Assembly: GCA_041676645.1 (NCBI GenBank)
Contig: JBAYRO010000038.1
Coordinates: forward strand, 1 to 27,041
Source of the DNA: JAMLIN01 sp041676645
Lineage (GTDB): Bacteria; Pseudomonadota; Gammaproteobacteria; Burkholderiales; Burkholderiaceae_E
Length of the DNA stretch: 27,041 bases
Direction of reading: 5' to 3'
Numbering within the stretch: the first letter of the stretch is position 1; every line of letters begins with the position of its first letter. The notes below the pieces were generated by a model, which was not told the DNA's origin, made no database searches, and was given only the letters and a program-made list of their open reading frames with translations. The position numbers were made by a program, and so were the translations under genes. Positions 1 through 7,152 of this stretch are shown here, piece after piece.

Positions 1-30
1 ACCGAAACTTTCCTGGCTGATTCCATCAGC
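1..30. repeat. 30-bp direct repeat, copy 1 (distal to pilT)
   Basis: These 30 bases recur exactly at 94-123. The copy contains the left arm and loop of the pilT-end palindrome (98-134) and only the first six bases of its right arm, after which the sequence diverges. It lies about 90 bp beyond the pilT stop. No coding function is seen. It looks like a partial duplication of the pilT 3' region. The window edge hides whether more copies follow. Confidence 0.85.
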
Positions 31-50
31 TTCCAGTTTTGGCTCCGGCC

Positions 51-87
51 GGCGGCTGCGCCGCCTTGACTTGCCTTCGGCAAGTCA
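51..87. other. Two small stem-loops downstream of pilT
   Basis: There are two perfect short hairpins. One has 6-bp arms at 51-56 and 60-65 (GGCGGC/GCCGCC, loop TGC). The other has 9-bp arms at 67-75 and 79-87 (TGACTTGCC/GGCAAGTCA, loop TTC). With the palindrome at 98-134 they make three consecutive stem-loops in the pilT 3' transcript. None is followed by a T-run in the pilT direction, so a classic intrinsic terminator is not supported. Transcript 3'-end protection is possible. Confidence 0.5.
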
Positions 88-93
88 GCCTTC

Positions 94-123
94 ACCGAAA
101 CTTTCCTGGCTGATTCCATCAGC
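94..123. repeat. 30-bp direct repeat, copy 2 (overlaps pilT stop)
   Basis: This copy is identical to bases 1-30. It covers the pilT stop codon (119-121) and most of the hairpin at 98-134, so part of the pilT 3' untranslated sequence is duplicated about 93 bp further downstream. Confidence 0.85.
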
Positions 124-134
124 CAGGAAAGTTT
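98..134. repeat. Perfect 17-bp inverted repeat across the pilT stop codon
   Basis: The arms 98-114 and 118-134 are exact reverse complements separated by only three bases (TCC). On the minus strand the 3' part encodes the last pilT codons and the TGA stop lies inside the structure. The distal arm is therefore a reverse-complement copy of the gene's own last coding bases. The RNA would form a very stable hairpin at the end of the message. No U-tract follows in the pilT direction, so it is a weak candidate for intrinsic termination and a better one for 3'-end stabilisation. Confidence 0.85.
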
Positions 135-1162
135 TCTTTCACCGCGGCCGCGGAGCGGGCCTCGGCCATCGAGATCATGTTCTTGCGCACCAGGTCGGTC
201 AGGCACTGGTCGAGCGTCTGCATCCCGAACTGCGCTCCGGTCTGGATCGCCGCGTTCATCTGCGCGACCTTGGCCTCGCGGATCAGGTTGCGGATCGCCG
301 GTGTGCCGATCATGATCTCGTGCGCCGCGACCCGGCCGTTGCCTTCCTTGGTCTTGAGCAGGGATTGCGAGATCACCGCCCGCAGCGATTCGGAAAGCAT
401 CGCCCGGATCATTTCCTTCTCGGCCGCCGGGAAGACGTCGACGATCCGGTCGATGGTCTTGGCCGCCGACGAGGTGTGCAGCGTGCCGAAGACGAGGTGG
501 CCGGTCTCGGCCGCGGTCATCGCCAGGCGGATGGTCTCGAGGTCGCGCAGCTCGCCCACCAGGATCACGTCCGGATCCTCGCGCAGCGCGGACCGCAGCG
601 CATTGCTGAACGACAGCGTCATCGGGCCGACTTCGCGCTGGTTGATCAGGCAACGCTTGGATTCATGGACGAACTCGATCGGATCCTCGACGGTCAGGAT
701 GTGGCCGTAGGTGTTCTCGTTGATCTGGTTGACCATCGCCGCGAGGGTGGTCGACTTGCCCGAGCCGGTCGGACCGGTCACCAGCACGAGGCCGCGCGGC
801 TGGTCGGCGATCTCTGCGAAAATCTTCGGTGCGTTGAGTTCCTCGAGCGTCAGGATCTTCGAGGGAATCGTCCGCATCACCGCGCCGGCGCCGCGCTGCT
901 GCAGGAAGGCGTTGACCCGGAAGCGGGCGAGGCCCGGAATCGCGAACGAGAAATCGCATTCGAGGTTCTCCTCGTACTCCTTGCGCTGCGAATCGTTCAT
1001 GATGTCGTAGATCATCCCGTGCACGGCCTGGTGTTCCATGGGCGGGAGATTGATTCGACGCACATCGCCATGCACCCGGATCATCGGGGGCAAGCCGGCT
1101 GATAGATGGAGGTCCGAAGCCTTGTTCTTGACTGCGAAGGTCAGCAGTTCTGCGATATCCAT
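119..1162 (-). CDS. pilT: Type IV pilus retraction ATPase PilT
   Basis: Hexameric cytoplasmic ATPase that powers type IV pilus retraction (twitching motility, DNA uptake). The 347-residue product matches the family length. Visible motifs are the N-terminal SDLHLSAG segment, Walker A GPTGSGKST (130-138), a DPDVILVGELRD Asp/Walker B region (about 196-207), the His box TAAETGHLVFGTLH (216-229) and the PilT hallmark AIRNLIRE (289-296). The start was placed at MDIAELL because this is the conserved PilT N-terminus; a further 15 in-frame residues upstream look non-family. The C-terminus, KENFPG, resembles the usual ending of PilT proteins. It is divergent from yggS, an order also known from Pseudomonas (pilT-yggS-proC). 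The stop codon lies inside a perfect inverted repeat. Confidence 0.97.
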   Translation of the reverse strand: MDIAELLTFAVKNKASDLHLSAGLPPMIRVHGDVRRINLPPMEHQAVHGMIYDIMNDSQRKEYEENLECDFSFAIPGLARFRVNAFLQQRGAGAVMRTIPSKILTLEELNAPKIFAEIADQPRGLVLVTGPTGSGKSTTLAAMVNQINENTYGHILTVEDPIEFVHESKRCLINQREVGPMTLSFSNALRSALREDPDVILVGELRDLETIRLAMTAAETGHLVFGTLHTSSAAKTIDRIVDVFPAAEKEMIRAMLSESLRAVISQSLLKTKEGNGRVAAHEIMIGTPAIRNLIREAKVAQMNAAIQTGAQFGMQTLDQCLTDLVRKNMISMAEARSAAAVKENFPG

Positions 1163-1264
1163 TGCACGCTTCCCGGTTGGTCGCATCGACGGGGGTTTGC
1201 CCGGCATTCTGTGCCGGCGCTCCGGGCCCGGGGCGGCTCAGGCGACCACTGGCACACGACGGCG

Positions 1265-1993
1265 ATGAACGGGCTCGAAAACCCCGAGTCAGCCGCCCGG
1301 AGGTCGCTCGAATCGGTCGAGCGGCGCATCCACCGGGCCTGCGAGCAGGCGGGACGCCCGACCGACGCCGTGCGCCTGCTCGCCGTGGGCAAGACCTTCC
1401 CCGCCGAGCGCCTGCTGGCCCTGGCCGCGGCCGGGCAACGGGATTTCGGCGAAAACTACCTGCAGGAAGCGCTCGACAAGCAGGATCGCTGCGCCGCGCT
1501 CGCGCCCGAAGCACGGCTGGCCTGGCACTACATCGGCCCCGTCCAGTCCAACAAGACCCGGCCGATCGCCGAGCGCTTCGACTGGGTCCATTCAGTCGAC
1601 CGGGAACGGATCGCGAGACGCCTGGCCGAGCAGCGCCCGGAAGCGGCCGGACCCCTGTCGGTCTGCCTGCAGGTCAATGTCGATGACGAGGATTCCAAGA
1701 GCGGCTGCACGCCGCGGGAACTGCCGGCCCTGGCGGCGGCGGTCGCCGCGATGCCCCGCCTGCGCCTGCGCGGGCTGATGGCCATCCCGGCGCCGCGGGA
1801 GGACTTCGACCGGCAGCGCCGCGCCTTTGCCGCGGTGCGCATGCTGTTCGAGCAGCTTCGCGACGCCGGCTACGCGCTCGATACCCTGTCGATGGGCATG
1901 TCGGCGGATCTCGAAGCCGCCATCGCCGAAGGCGCGACGATCGTGCGGATCGGCACCGCGCTCTTTGGCGAGCGCCCCCGAAAGCAAGAATAG
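1265..1993 (+). CDS. yggS: YggS/PROSC family PLP homeostasis protein
   Basis: Single-domain fold-III (alanine racemase-like barrel) PLP-binding protein that maintains the cellular pyridoxal-phosphate balance and is not known to catalyse a reaction. The 242-residue product carries the PLP lysine in AVGKTFP (K43), the FGENYLQEA segment, HYIGPVQSNKT and a C-terminal SMGMSADLEAAIAEG phosphate-binding stretch followed by VRIGTALFG, all typical of the family. The reading frame is open to 1106, but the first 53 residues do not resemble YggS, so the ATG at 1265 is preferred; no strong ribosome-binding site precedes it. It is divergent from pilT. Its TAG stop forms the first bases of the hairpin at 1991-2010. 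Confidence 0.95.
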   Translation: MNGLENPESAARRSLESVERRIHRACEQAGRPTDAVRLLAVGKTFPAERLLALAAAGQRDFGENYLQEALDKQDRCAALAPEARLAWHYIGPVQSNKTRPIAERFDWVHSVDRERIARRLAEQRPEAAGPLSVCLQVNVDDEDSKSGCTPRELPALAAAVAAMPRLRLRGLMAIPAPREDFDRQRRAFAAVRMLFEQLRDAGYALDTLSMGMSADLEAAIAEGATIVRIGTALFGERPRKQE

Positions 1994-2010
1994 GCGCCCT
2001 GGGGCGCCTA
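1991..2010 (-). terminator. Hairpin between convergent yggS and rpsT, probable rpsT terminator
   Basis: A perfect 8-bp stem (TAGGCGCC/GGCGCCTA, loop CTGG) begins with the yggS stop codon. Read on the minus strand it is followed by TTCTTGCTTT, a moderately T-rich tail, so it fits a terminator for rpsT. In the plus direction no T-run follows. Confidence 0.5.
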
Positions 2011-2080
2011 TGCGGAGCAAGGCGCTACGGGCGCCCTGGTGCCACGACGGCGCCACACGGGACGCCTCGGGCTCGGGTAT

Positions 2081-2347
2081 TCAGGCCGCCATGGCCTTGA
2101 TGGCGGCCGACAGGCGGCTCTTGTAGCGCGCCGCGGCGTTCTTGTGGATGAGATCCTTGTCGGCGATGCGATCGATGATCGCCTGCGAACGGCGGAAGGT
2201 CTCGGCGGCAACCGCCTTGTCGCCGGCGAGGACCGCCTTGCGGACCGCCTTGATCGCGGTGCGCAGCGACGAGCGCTGGCTCGAATTGCTCTGGTTGCGT
2301 GCGACCGCCTGGCGGGCGCGCTTGCGAGACGATGCGATATTGGCCAT
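2081..2347 (-). CDS. rpsT: 30S ribosomal protein S20
   Basis: Small basic protein that binds 16S rRNA in the body of the 30S subunit. The 88-residue product starts MANIASSRKRARQ, runs through SLRTAIKAVRKAV and ends KNAAARYKSRLSAAIKAMAA, all S20 features, at the normal length. It is monocistronic, divergent from murJ, and has a strong promoter at 2415-2444 giving a leader of about 60 nt. The rpsT/murJ pairing is common in betaproteobacteria. Transcription probably ends at the hairpin at 1991-2010. Confidence 0.97.
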   Translation of the reverse strand: MANIASSRKRARQAVARNQSNSSQRSSLRTAIKAVRKAVLAGDKAVAAETFRRSQAIIDRIADKDLIHKNAAARYKSRLSAAIKAMAA

Positions 2348-2414
2348 GTACGTTCCGTCTGGTTCCGACCATGCCCGAATCAGCCGGGCAAGCTAGAATT
2401 GCGTGAAGCCTGAA

Positions 2415-2444
2415 ATTATAGCCCGCGACGCACCGATCCCGCAA
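2415..2444 (-). promoter_or_regulatory. Sigma70-type promoter for rpsT
   Basis: Read on the minus strand there is a consensus -10 TATAAT (2420-2415) and a -35 TTGCGG (2444-2439) separated by 18 bp. The predicted start lies about 60 nt upstream of the rpsT ATG, in the rpsT/murJ intergenic space. Confidence 0.75.
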
Positions 2445-2464
2445 TCACTGGCGCCAGAGACGCA

Positions 2465-4030
2465 ATGAATCTTCTCAGGGCCGCGGCAACCGTCAGTGGC
2501 CTGACCCTGTTGTCGCGGATCACCGGCCTGATCCGGGAAAACCTCGTCGCGGCGATCTTCGGCGCGTCGGCCCATACCGACGCCTTCTTCGTCGCGTTCC
2601 GGCTGCCCAACCTGCTGCGCCGGATGTTCGCCGAAGGAGCGTTCTCGCAGGCCTTCGTGCCGATCCTGGCCGATGTGCGCGAGAGCGCCGAGGGCGAGGC
2701 CGATCCGGGCCGGATCAAGACGCTCGTCGACCGGGTCGCGACCGCCCTGTTCTGGACCGTGCTGCTGGTATCCATCCTCGGGGCGGCCGCAGCCCCCGCC
2801 CTGGTCTGGTTGATGGCCTCGGGCCTGGCCCGCGATCCGGCGACCTTCGAGGTCGCCACCAACCTGACCCGGTGGATGTTCCCCTACATCCTGTTCGTGT
2901 CGATGGTGGCGCTGGCGGCGGGGATCCTCAATACCTGGCGTCGCTTCATGGTGCCGGCCTTCGCCCCGGTACTGCTCAATCTCTGCTTCATCGGCGCCGC
3001 CCTGCTGCTCACGCCCTGGTTCGATCCCCCGATCTACGCGCTCGGCGCCGGCGTGGTCCTGGGCGGCATCGCCCAGCTCGCCATCCAGGTCCCGGCCCTG
3101 TACCGGATCGGGATGCTGCCGCGAATCGGCTTCGGCGTGCGAGCCGCCTTCACCGATCCCGACACCCGCCGGATCCTGAAGCTGATGGCGCCGGCGGTGC
3201 TGGCGGTGTCGGTCGCCCAGCTGAGCCTGATCATCAACACCCACATCGCCTCGCGGCTCGCCGAGGGCAGCGTCTCCTGGGTGTCCTTCGGCGACCGGCT
3301 GATGGAGTTCCCGACCGCCCTGCTCGGAGTCGCCCTCGGGACCGTCCTGCTGCCCAGCCTGTCGAGGGCGCGCGCCGAGAACGAGCTCGAGCGCTACAGC
3401 GAGATGCTCGACTGGGGGCTGCGCCTGTCGGTGATGCTTGCCATCCCCAGCATGATCGGCCTGGCCACGCTCGCCGAACCCCTCACCGCCCTGCTCTTTC
3501 ACTACGGTCGCTTCACCGCGGACGACGTCGAGATGACGCGCCAGGCGGTCCTCGGCTATTCCCTCGGCCTGCTCGGCCTGGTCGCCGTCAAGGTCCTCGC
3601 GCCGGGCTTCTATGCCCAGCTCGACGTCCGCACGCCGGTCAGGATCGCCATCATGGTGCTGTTCATGACCCAGATGATGAACATCGTGTTCGTCCCCCTG
3701 TTCGCGCACGCGGGCCTCGCGCTCTCGATCTCGGTCGGGGCCTGCCTGAACGCGCTGCTGCTGCTGGTCGGCCTGCGTCGGCGCCGCAGCTATGTGCCGC
3801 GGCCGGGCTGGGGACGCTTCGGGCTGCAGGTTGCGGCGGCCGCAGCGGCGATGACGGCGCTGCTGCTGTGGGCCGAGCCGCGTTTCGACTGGATCGCCCT
3901 GCAGGCCACTCCCCTGCGGCGTATCGGCCTGGTGCTGGGCCTGGTCGCCGGCGGTGCGCTCGTCTATCTCGCCGCCCTGCTCGCGGTCGGCATCCGGCCC
4001 CGGCAGTTCCTGCGCCGCGAGGAGGCCTGA
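2465..4030 (+). CDS. murJ: Lipid II flippase MurJ (MviN)
   Basis: Inner-membrane MOP-superfamily flippase that moves the peptidoglycan precursor lipid II to the periplasmic face. The 521-residue, strongly hydrophobic product is of family length and fits the 14-helix fold. The N-terminal signature is intact: residues R18, R24, D39 and R52, which match functionally important positions of E. coli MurJ, are all present in the segments LLSRITGLIREN, TDAFFVAFRLPNLLRR and FAEGAFSQAFVPI. The start is the first ATG after the divergent rpsT promoter, and the N-terminus MNLLRAAATVSG matches the family directly. A gap of 66 bp separates it from proC, so co-transcription is possible. Confidence 0.97.
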   Translation: MNLLRAAATVSGLTLLSRITGLIRENLVAAIFGASAHTDAFFVAFRLPNLLRRMFAEGAFSQAFVPILADVRESAEGEADPGRIKTLVDRVATALFWTVLLVSILGAAAAPALVWLMASGLARDPATFEVATNLTRWMFPYILFVSMVALAAGILNTWRRFMVPAFAPVLLNLCFIGAALLLTPWFDPPIYALGAGVVLGGIAQLAIQVPALYRIGMLPRIGFGVRAAFTDPDTRRILKLMAPAVLAVSVAQLSLIINTHIASRLAEGSVSWVSFGDRLMEFPTALLGVALGTVLLPSLSRARAENELERYSEMLDWGLRLSVMLAIPSMIGLATLAEPLTALLFHYGRFTADDVEMTRQAVLGYSLGLLGLVAVKVLAPGFYAQLDVRTPVRIAIMVLFMTQMMNIVFVPLFAHAGLALSISVGACLNALLLLVGLRRRRSYVPRPGWGRFGLQVAAAAAAMTALLLWAEPRFDWIALQATPLRRIGLVLGLVAGGALVYLAALLAVGIRPRQFLRREEA

Positions 4031-4096
4031 CACGCCCCGGCAATCGGGCATCTGAACCGTCCGCTTCCGTACGGACGACTCGAGGAGGAACGGAAC

Positions 4097-4909
4097 ATGC
4101 GAATCACCTTCGTCGGCGCCGGCAACATGGCAAGCGCCCTGATCGGCGGGCTGCTCGCCAACGGCCACCAGACCACCTCGATCCAGGCGGTCGACCCATC
4201 CGACGAGCAGCGCCGGCGCGTCGCCGGGCAGTTCGGCATCCGCTGCCATGCACGCCTGGACGATGCCGCCGAATCCGATGTGCTCGTGCTGGCCGTCAAG
4301 CCCCAGGCCATGGCCGGGGTCGTGCGTCCCCTCGCCGGCCGGGTCGATGGCCGGCTGGTGATCAGCGTCGCGGCCGGCATCCGCGCGAGCGACCTGTCGC
4401 GCTGGCTGGGCGGCCACCGGCGCATCGTGCGCGCGATGCCCAATACCCCCGCCCTGATCGGCATGGGAGTCACCGGCATGGCCGCGATGGCGGGCCTGGC
4501 CGATGCGGATCGCCGCGATGCGCAGGAGATACTCGCGGCCGTCGGCGGCGTGGTCTGGGTGGAAGAGGAATCGCTGCTCGATGCGGTGACCGCGGTCAGC
4601 GGCAGCGGCCCCGCCTATGTCTTCTACTTCATGGAACAGCTCGAGAGCGCCGGCTGCGCCGCGGGCCTGTCACCGGCGCAGGCGCGGGCGCTGACGCTCG
4701 CCACCTTCCGGGGCGCGGCCGAGCTCGCCAATCGCTCCGACGAACCGCTGTCGGTCCTGCGGGAACGGGTCACCTCGAAGGGCGGCACGACCGCCGCGGC
4801 GCTCGCGGTGCTCGGTGAAGGCGCCGTGGCCGATGGCATCGAACGCGGCGTGGCGGCCGCCAGCCGGCGCAGCCAGGAGCTCGGCGACGAATTCGGTTCG
4901 GCCGACTGA
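4097..4909 (+). CDS. proC: Pyrroline-5-carboxylate reductase
   Basis: Catalyses the last step of proline synthesis: reduction of 1-pyrroline-5-carboxylate to proline with NAD(P)H. The 270-residue protein begins with the Rossmann motif ITFVGAGNMASALIGG, carries VSVAAG-like and RAMPNTPALIGMG segments, and has the C-terminal ProC signature RVTSKGGTTAAAL. The ATG is preceded by a good GAGGAGG ribosome-binding site at about 4081-4087. In many proteobacteria proC directly follows yggS; here rpsT and murJ lie between them. Confidence 0.97.
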   Translation: MRITFVGAGNMASALIGGLLANGHQTTSIQAVDPSDEQRRRVAGQFGIRCHARLDDAAESDVLVLAVKPQAMAGVVRPLAGRVDGRLVISVAAGIRASDLSRWLGGHRRIVRAMPNTPALIGMGVTGMAAMAGLADADRRDAQEILAAVGGVVWVEEESLLDAVTAVSGSGPAYVFYFMEQLESAGCAAGLSPAQARALTLATFRGAAELANRSDEPLSVLRERVTSKGGTTAAALAVLGEGAVADGIERGVAAASRRSQELGDEFGSAD

Positions 4910-4912
4910 CCG

Positions 4913-4926
4913 CCCCGGCCCCGGGG
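4913..4926. terminator. GC hairpin in the 22-bp gap between convergent proC and ubiA
   Basis: CCCCGG and CCGGGG arms fill most of the short gap between the two stop codons. There is no T-run on either side, so termination is only a guess from position. In such GC-rich sequence the fold may be incidental. Confidence 0.3.
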
Positions 4927-4931
4927 CTGGC

Positions 4932-5801
4932 TCAGCGGAGCGCGTATTCGGCCAGCACACCGGCCATGATCGCACCGCCCAGCCAGTTGTTGTGGTTGAA
5001 GGCCCGGAAGCAGCCCTCGCGCTGCCGGTCGCGGATCAGGAAGTAATGGTAGACCGCCATCAGGGCCGCCACCGCAAGCCCGGTCGCATACGGCCAGCCG
5101 AAACCGACCCGCAGCCCGACGATTCCGAGCAGGCCGAGTGTCGCGGCATAGCAGACCATGACCGCCGCGACGTCGAAGCGCCCGAAGGTCAGCGCCGAAC
5201 TGCGCAGCCCGAGGGGAATGTCGTCGTCGCGATCGACCATCGCGTACTCGGTGTCGTAGGCGATCGCCCAGAACACGTTGGCCAGCAGCATCAGCCAGGC
5301 CTCGACCGGGACGGCGCCGTGCACGGCGGCGAAGGCCATCGGGATCCCGAAGCCGAAGGCGATGCCCAGATAGGCCTGCGGCATCGGGAAGAAGCGTTTG
5401 GTGAAGGGGTAGCTGGCCGCGACGAAGGCCGCCACGAAAGCGAGCTTCCAGGTGAGGGCATTGAAGGGAATGATCAGGGCCAGGGCGATCAGCGAGAGCG
5501 TCGCGAAGACGGCCAGCGCCTCCCAGGGGCGGATCCGGCCGGTGGTGACCGGGCGATCACGGGTGCGCTTCACATGAAGATCGAACTCCCGGTCGGCGAA
5601 ATCATTGATCGCGCAGCCCGCCGAGCGCATCAGCAGGGTGCCGAGGCAGAAGGCGAACAGCATGTAGGGATCCGGGGCGCCATCGGCGGCGATGAACAGC
5701 GCCCAGAGCGTCGGCCACAGCAGCAGCAGGGTCCCTATCGGTCGATGCAGGCGAACCAGCAAGGCATACGAAACGAGCCGGTTGGATATCGCGGGCGTCA
5801 T
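4932..5801 (-). CDS. ubiA: 4-hydroxybenzoate polyprenyltransferase UbiA
   Basis: Integral membrane prenyltransferase that attaches the polyprenyl chain to 4-hydroxybenzoate, the first committed membrane step of ubiquinone synthesis. The 289-residue protein has both Mg-diphosphate aspartate motifs: NDFADREFD (66-74) and the second motif from D183 through DRDDD (190-194). It has several hydrophobic segments and the N-terminal RLHRPIGTLLLLWPT stretch typical of UbiA. The start ATG gives the usual N-terminal length; the ribosome-binding site is weak. It is convergent with proC. ubiG, from the same pathway, lies at 23723 on the other side of the window, so the two are not in one operon. Confidence 0.96.
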   Translation of the reverse strand: MTPAISNRLVSYALLVRLHRPIGTLLLLWPTLWALFIAADGAPDPYMLFAFCLGTLLMRSAGCAINDFADREFDLHVKRTRDRPVTTGRIRPWEALAVFATLSLIALALIIPFNALTWKLAFVAAFVAASYPFTKRFFPMPQAYLGIAFGFGIPMAFAAVHGAVPVEAWLMLLANVFWAIAYDTEYAMVDRDDDIPLGLRSSALTFGRFDVAAVMVCYAATLGLLGIVGLRVGFGWPYATGLAVAALMAVYHYFLIRDRQREGCFRAFNHNNWLGGAIMAGVLAEYALR

Positions 5802-5946
5802 GGAACTTTCAGGAGGCGGATCGGGTTTCGGTCGGGAGACAGGCCGCTGATGTTACCGGAGCCGCCGATGCGGCCGAAATCGCCATCCGTCGGCCATCGG
5901 GACGCCTGCCCTCAGGTTGCGGCCGCGCCTGCCGCAAACACGGATC

Positions 5947-6690
5947 ATGGCGACCCATGCTTTCAGGCAGCCCGGCCCCGGCCTGCTGGTTCGTGCCGGC
6001 ATCGGCCTGGCGACACTGCTGCTGGCCTTCTGCACGCTGGCGACCGAGCTTGCCGGCGAAGTGCTTTCGGCCGATGGCCCGACCATGCGGCTGCGCCCGC
6101 AGCAGCTGAACTCGCCGGTGCGACCCGGCAGCCCGATCCATGCGGGCGACCGCTTCCGGACCGGTCCCGAGGCGCGGCTCGAACTGCGCATGCGCGACGG
6201 CGCCGTCCTGTCGATCGGGCCGCGGACCGAGTTCCAGGTCGACGAGTATCGCTTCGAGGCCGATTCGCAGCGCGCCTTCTACTCGCTGGCCCGGGGCCTT
6301 GTGCGAACGGTCAGCGGCGCCATCGGCAAGACGCGCCACGAGGACTTCCGGCTGCGCACGCCGACCGCCGTGATGGGCATCCGCGGCACCGATTTCAGTG
6401 TCGAGCATTCCCTGTGCATGCCTTCGACGGGCTGCGACGACGGCGCCCTGCCCGGCGAGCGCCTGCGAGTTTCGGTGCATGAGGGACGGGTGGCCGTGAC
6501 CAGCGCCCACGGCACGATCGAAGTGCCCGAAGGCCGTACCCTGCGGCTGGCGGGGCGCAAGGGCGTGCCGATGCCGGACGGCGAGCGGCCCCGGCTCGCG
6601 CCGCCGGCGCCGAATCCGCCGAAGCGCCCGCCCGCGACCGAAGACCGCTACCAGCCCGTCTTGCCCGGCGAACTCGGCCGCCGCGGCTGA
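5947..6690 (+). CDS. Exported FecR-domain protein of unknown role
   Basis: A 247-residue protein with an N-terminal hydrophobic segment (about residues 14-37) acting as a signal peptide or anchor, then a FecR-type domain. The domain includes IHAGDRFRTGPEARLELRM, GAVLSIGPRTEFQV and the classic TPTAVMGIRGTDFSV motif (138-152). A proline-rich tail follows (217-230). Stand-alone FecR-domain proteins without a TonB receptor or ECF sigma factor are widespread in proteobacteria and are thought to be periplasmic or surface-associated; no such partners are seen here. Two cysteines (C157, C163) could form a disulfide. The start at 5947 is preferred over the in-frame ATG at 5917 because the signal sequence follows it closely. 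The 3' end overlaps the convergent comEA gene by 43 bp. Confidence 0.85.
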   Translation: MATHAFRQPGPGLLVRAGIGLATLLLAFCTLATELAGEVLSADGPTMRLRPQQLNSPVRPGSPIHAGDRFRTGPEARLELRMRDGAVLSIGPRTEFQVDEYRFEADSQRAFYSLARGLVRTVSGAIGKTRHEDFRLRTPTAVMGIRGTDFSVEHSLCMPSTGCDDGALPGERLRVSVHEGRVAVTSAHGTIEVPEGRTLRLAGRKGVPMPDGERPRLAPPAPNPPKRPPATEDRYQPVLPGELGRRG

Positions 6691-7067
6691 GCGCCCGCCC
6701 CCGGGACATCTCGTACCCAGGCGCGCGCGCGTCCGGTATTCGCGCCAGGGCCGCGCTCCCCGCTGCTGCCCGGACCGCCGGCCATGCCGGCCGGGCTCGT
6801 GACCTCGAGGCCGGCCTCGGTCATGCGCCGCAGGCTGGCCGCGCCGATGCCGCGCACGCGGTCGCGCAGATCCTCGAGATCGATGTAGGGGCCGCGTTCG
6901 CGCTCTGCGATGATGCGCGCGGCGATCGCCGGGCCGATGCCCCGGATCGACTGGAGCTCGGCCTGCGAGGCGACATTGGCGTCGACGGCCAGCACCGGGC
7001 CCGGCAGGCCCAGCCCAGCGACACCAAGCAGGCAGAAAAGGATTGCCATGAGTGACGGAATCGGCAT
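6648..7067 (-). CDS. ComEA-like helix-hairpin-helix DNA-binding protein
   Basis: A 139-residue secreted protein. A signal peptide (MPIPSLMAILFCLLG..., probable cleavage near residue 27) is followed by tandem helix-hairpin-helix motifs, IRGIGPAIAARI (41-52) and VRGIGAASLRRM (71-82). This is the domain by which ComEA-type proteins bind incoming double-stranded DNA in the periplasm during natural transformation. After residue 90 comes a Gly/Pro/Arg-rich tail of about 50 residues that I do not recognise and that runs 43 bp into the opposing FecR gene. The start at 7067 has a GGAGAA ribosome-binding site. The gene lies just after hldD, an arrangement often seen in betaproteobacteria. A role in DNA uptake together with PilT-driven pili is an inference. 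Confidence 0.88.
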   Translation of the reverse strand: MPIPSLMAILFCLLGVAGLGLPGPVLAVDANVASQAELQSIRGIGPAIAARIIAERERGPYIDLEDLRDRVRGIGAASLRRMTEAGLEVTSPAGMAGGPGSSGERGPGANTGRARAWVRDVPGAGAQPRRPSSPGKTGW

Positions 7068-7152
7068 GGGGTTCTCCGGCAATGCGCCGCGCAAGGCGCC
7101 TGTGCCGGAAGACTATGCGGCCCGCAGCGGGCCCTGCCATCAGCCGGAGGTC

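Noticed and set aside
1..123. CRISPR-like repeat
   Set aside because: Only two copies of the 30-mer are present, the repeat is tied to the pilT end, and no cas gene is near.
1106..1264. 53-residue N-terminal extension of YggS
   Set aside because: It does not resemble the family, overlaps the divergent pilT start region and would leave no space for promoters.
2393..4417. Open frame of 674 codons opposite murJ and proC
   Set aside because: Gln/Gly/Asp/Arg-rich antisense frame over a membrane protein gene; it also runs through the rpsT promoter.
4815..6482. Long plus-strand frame across ubiA and the FecR gene
   Set aside because: It covers two well-supported genes in other frames and shows no domain.
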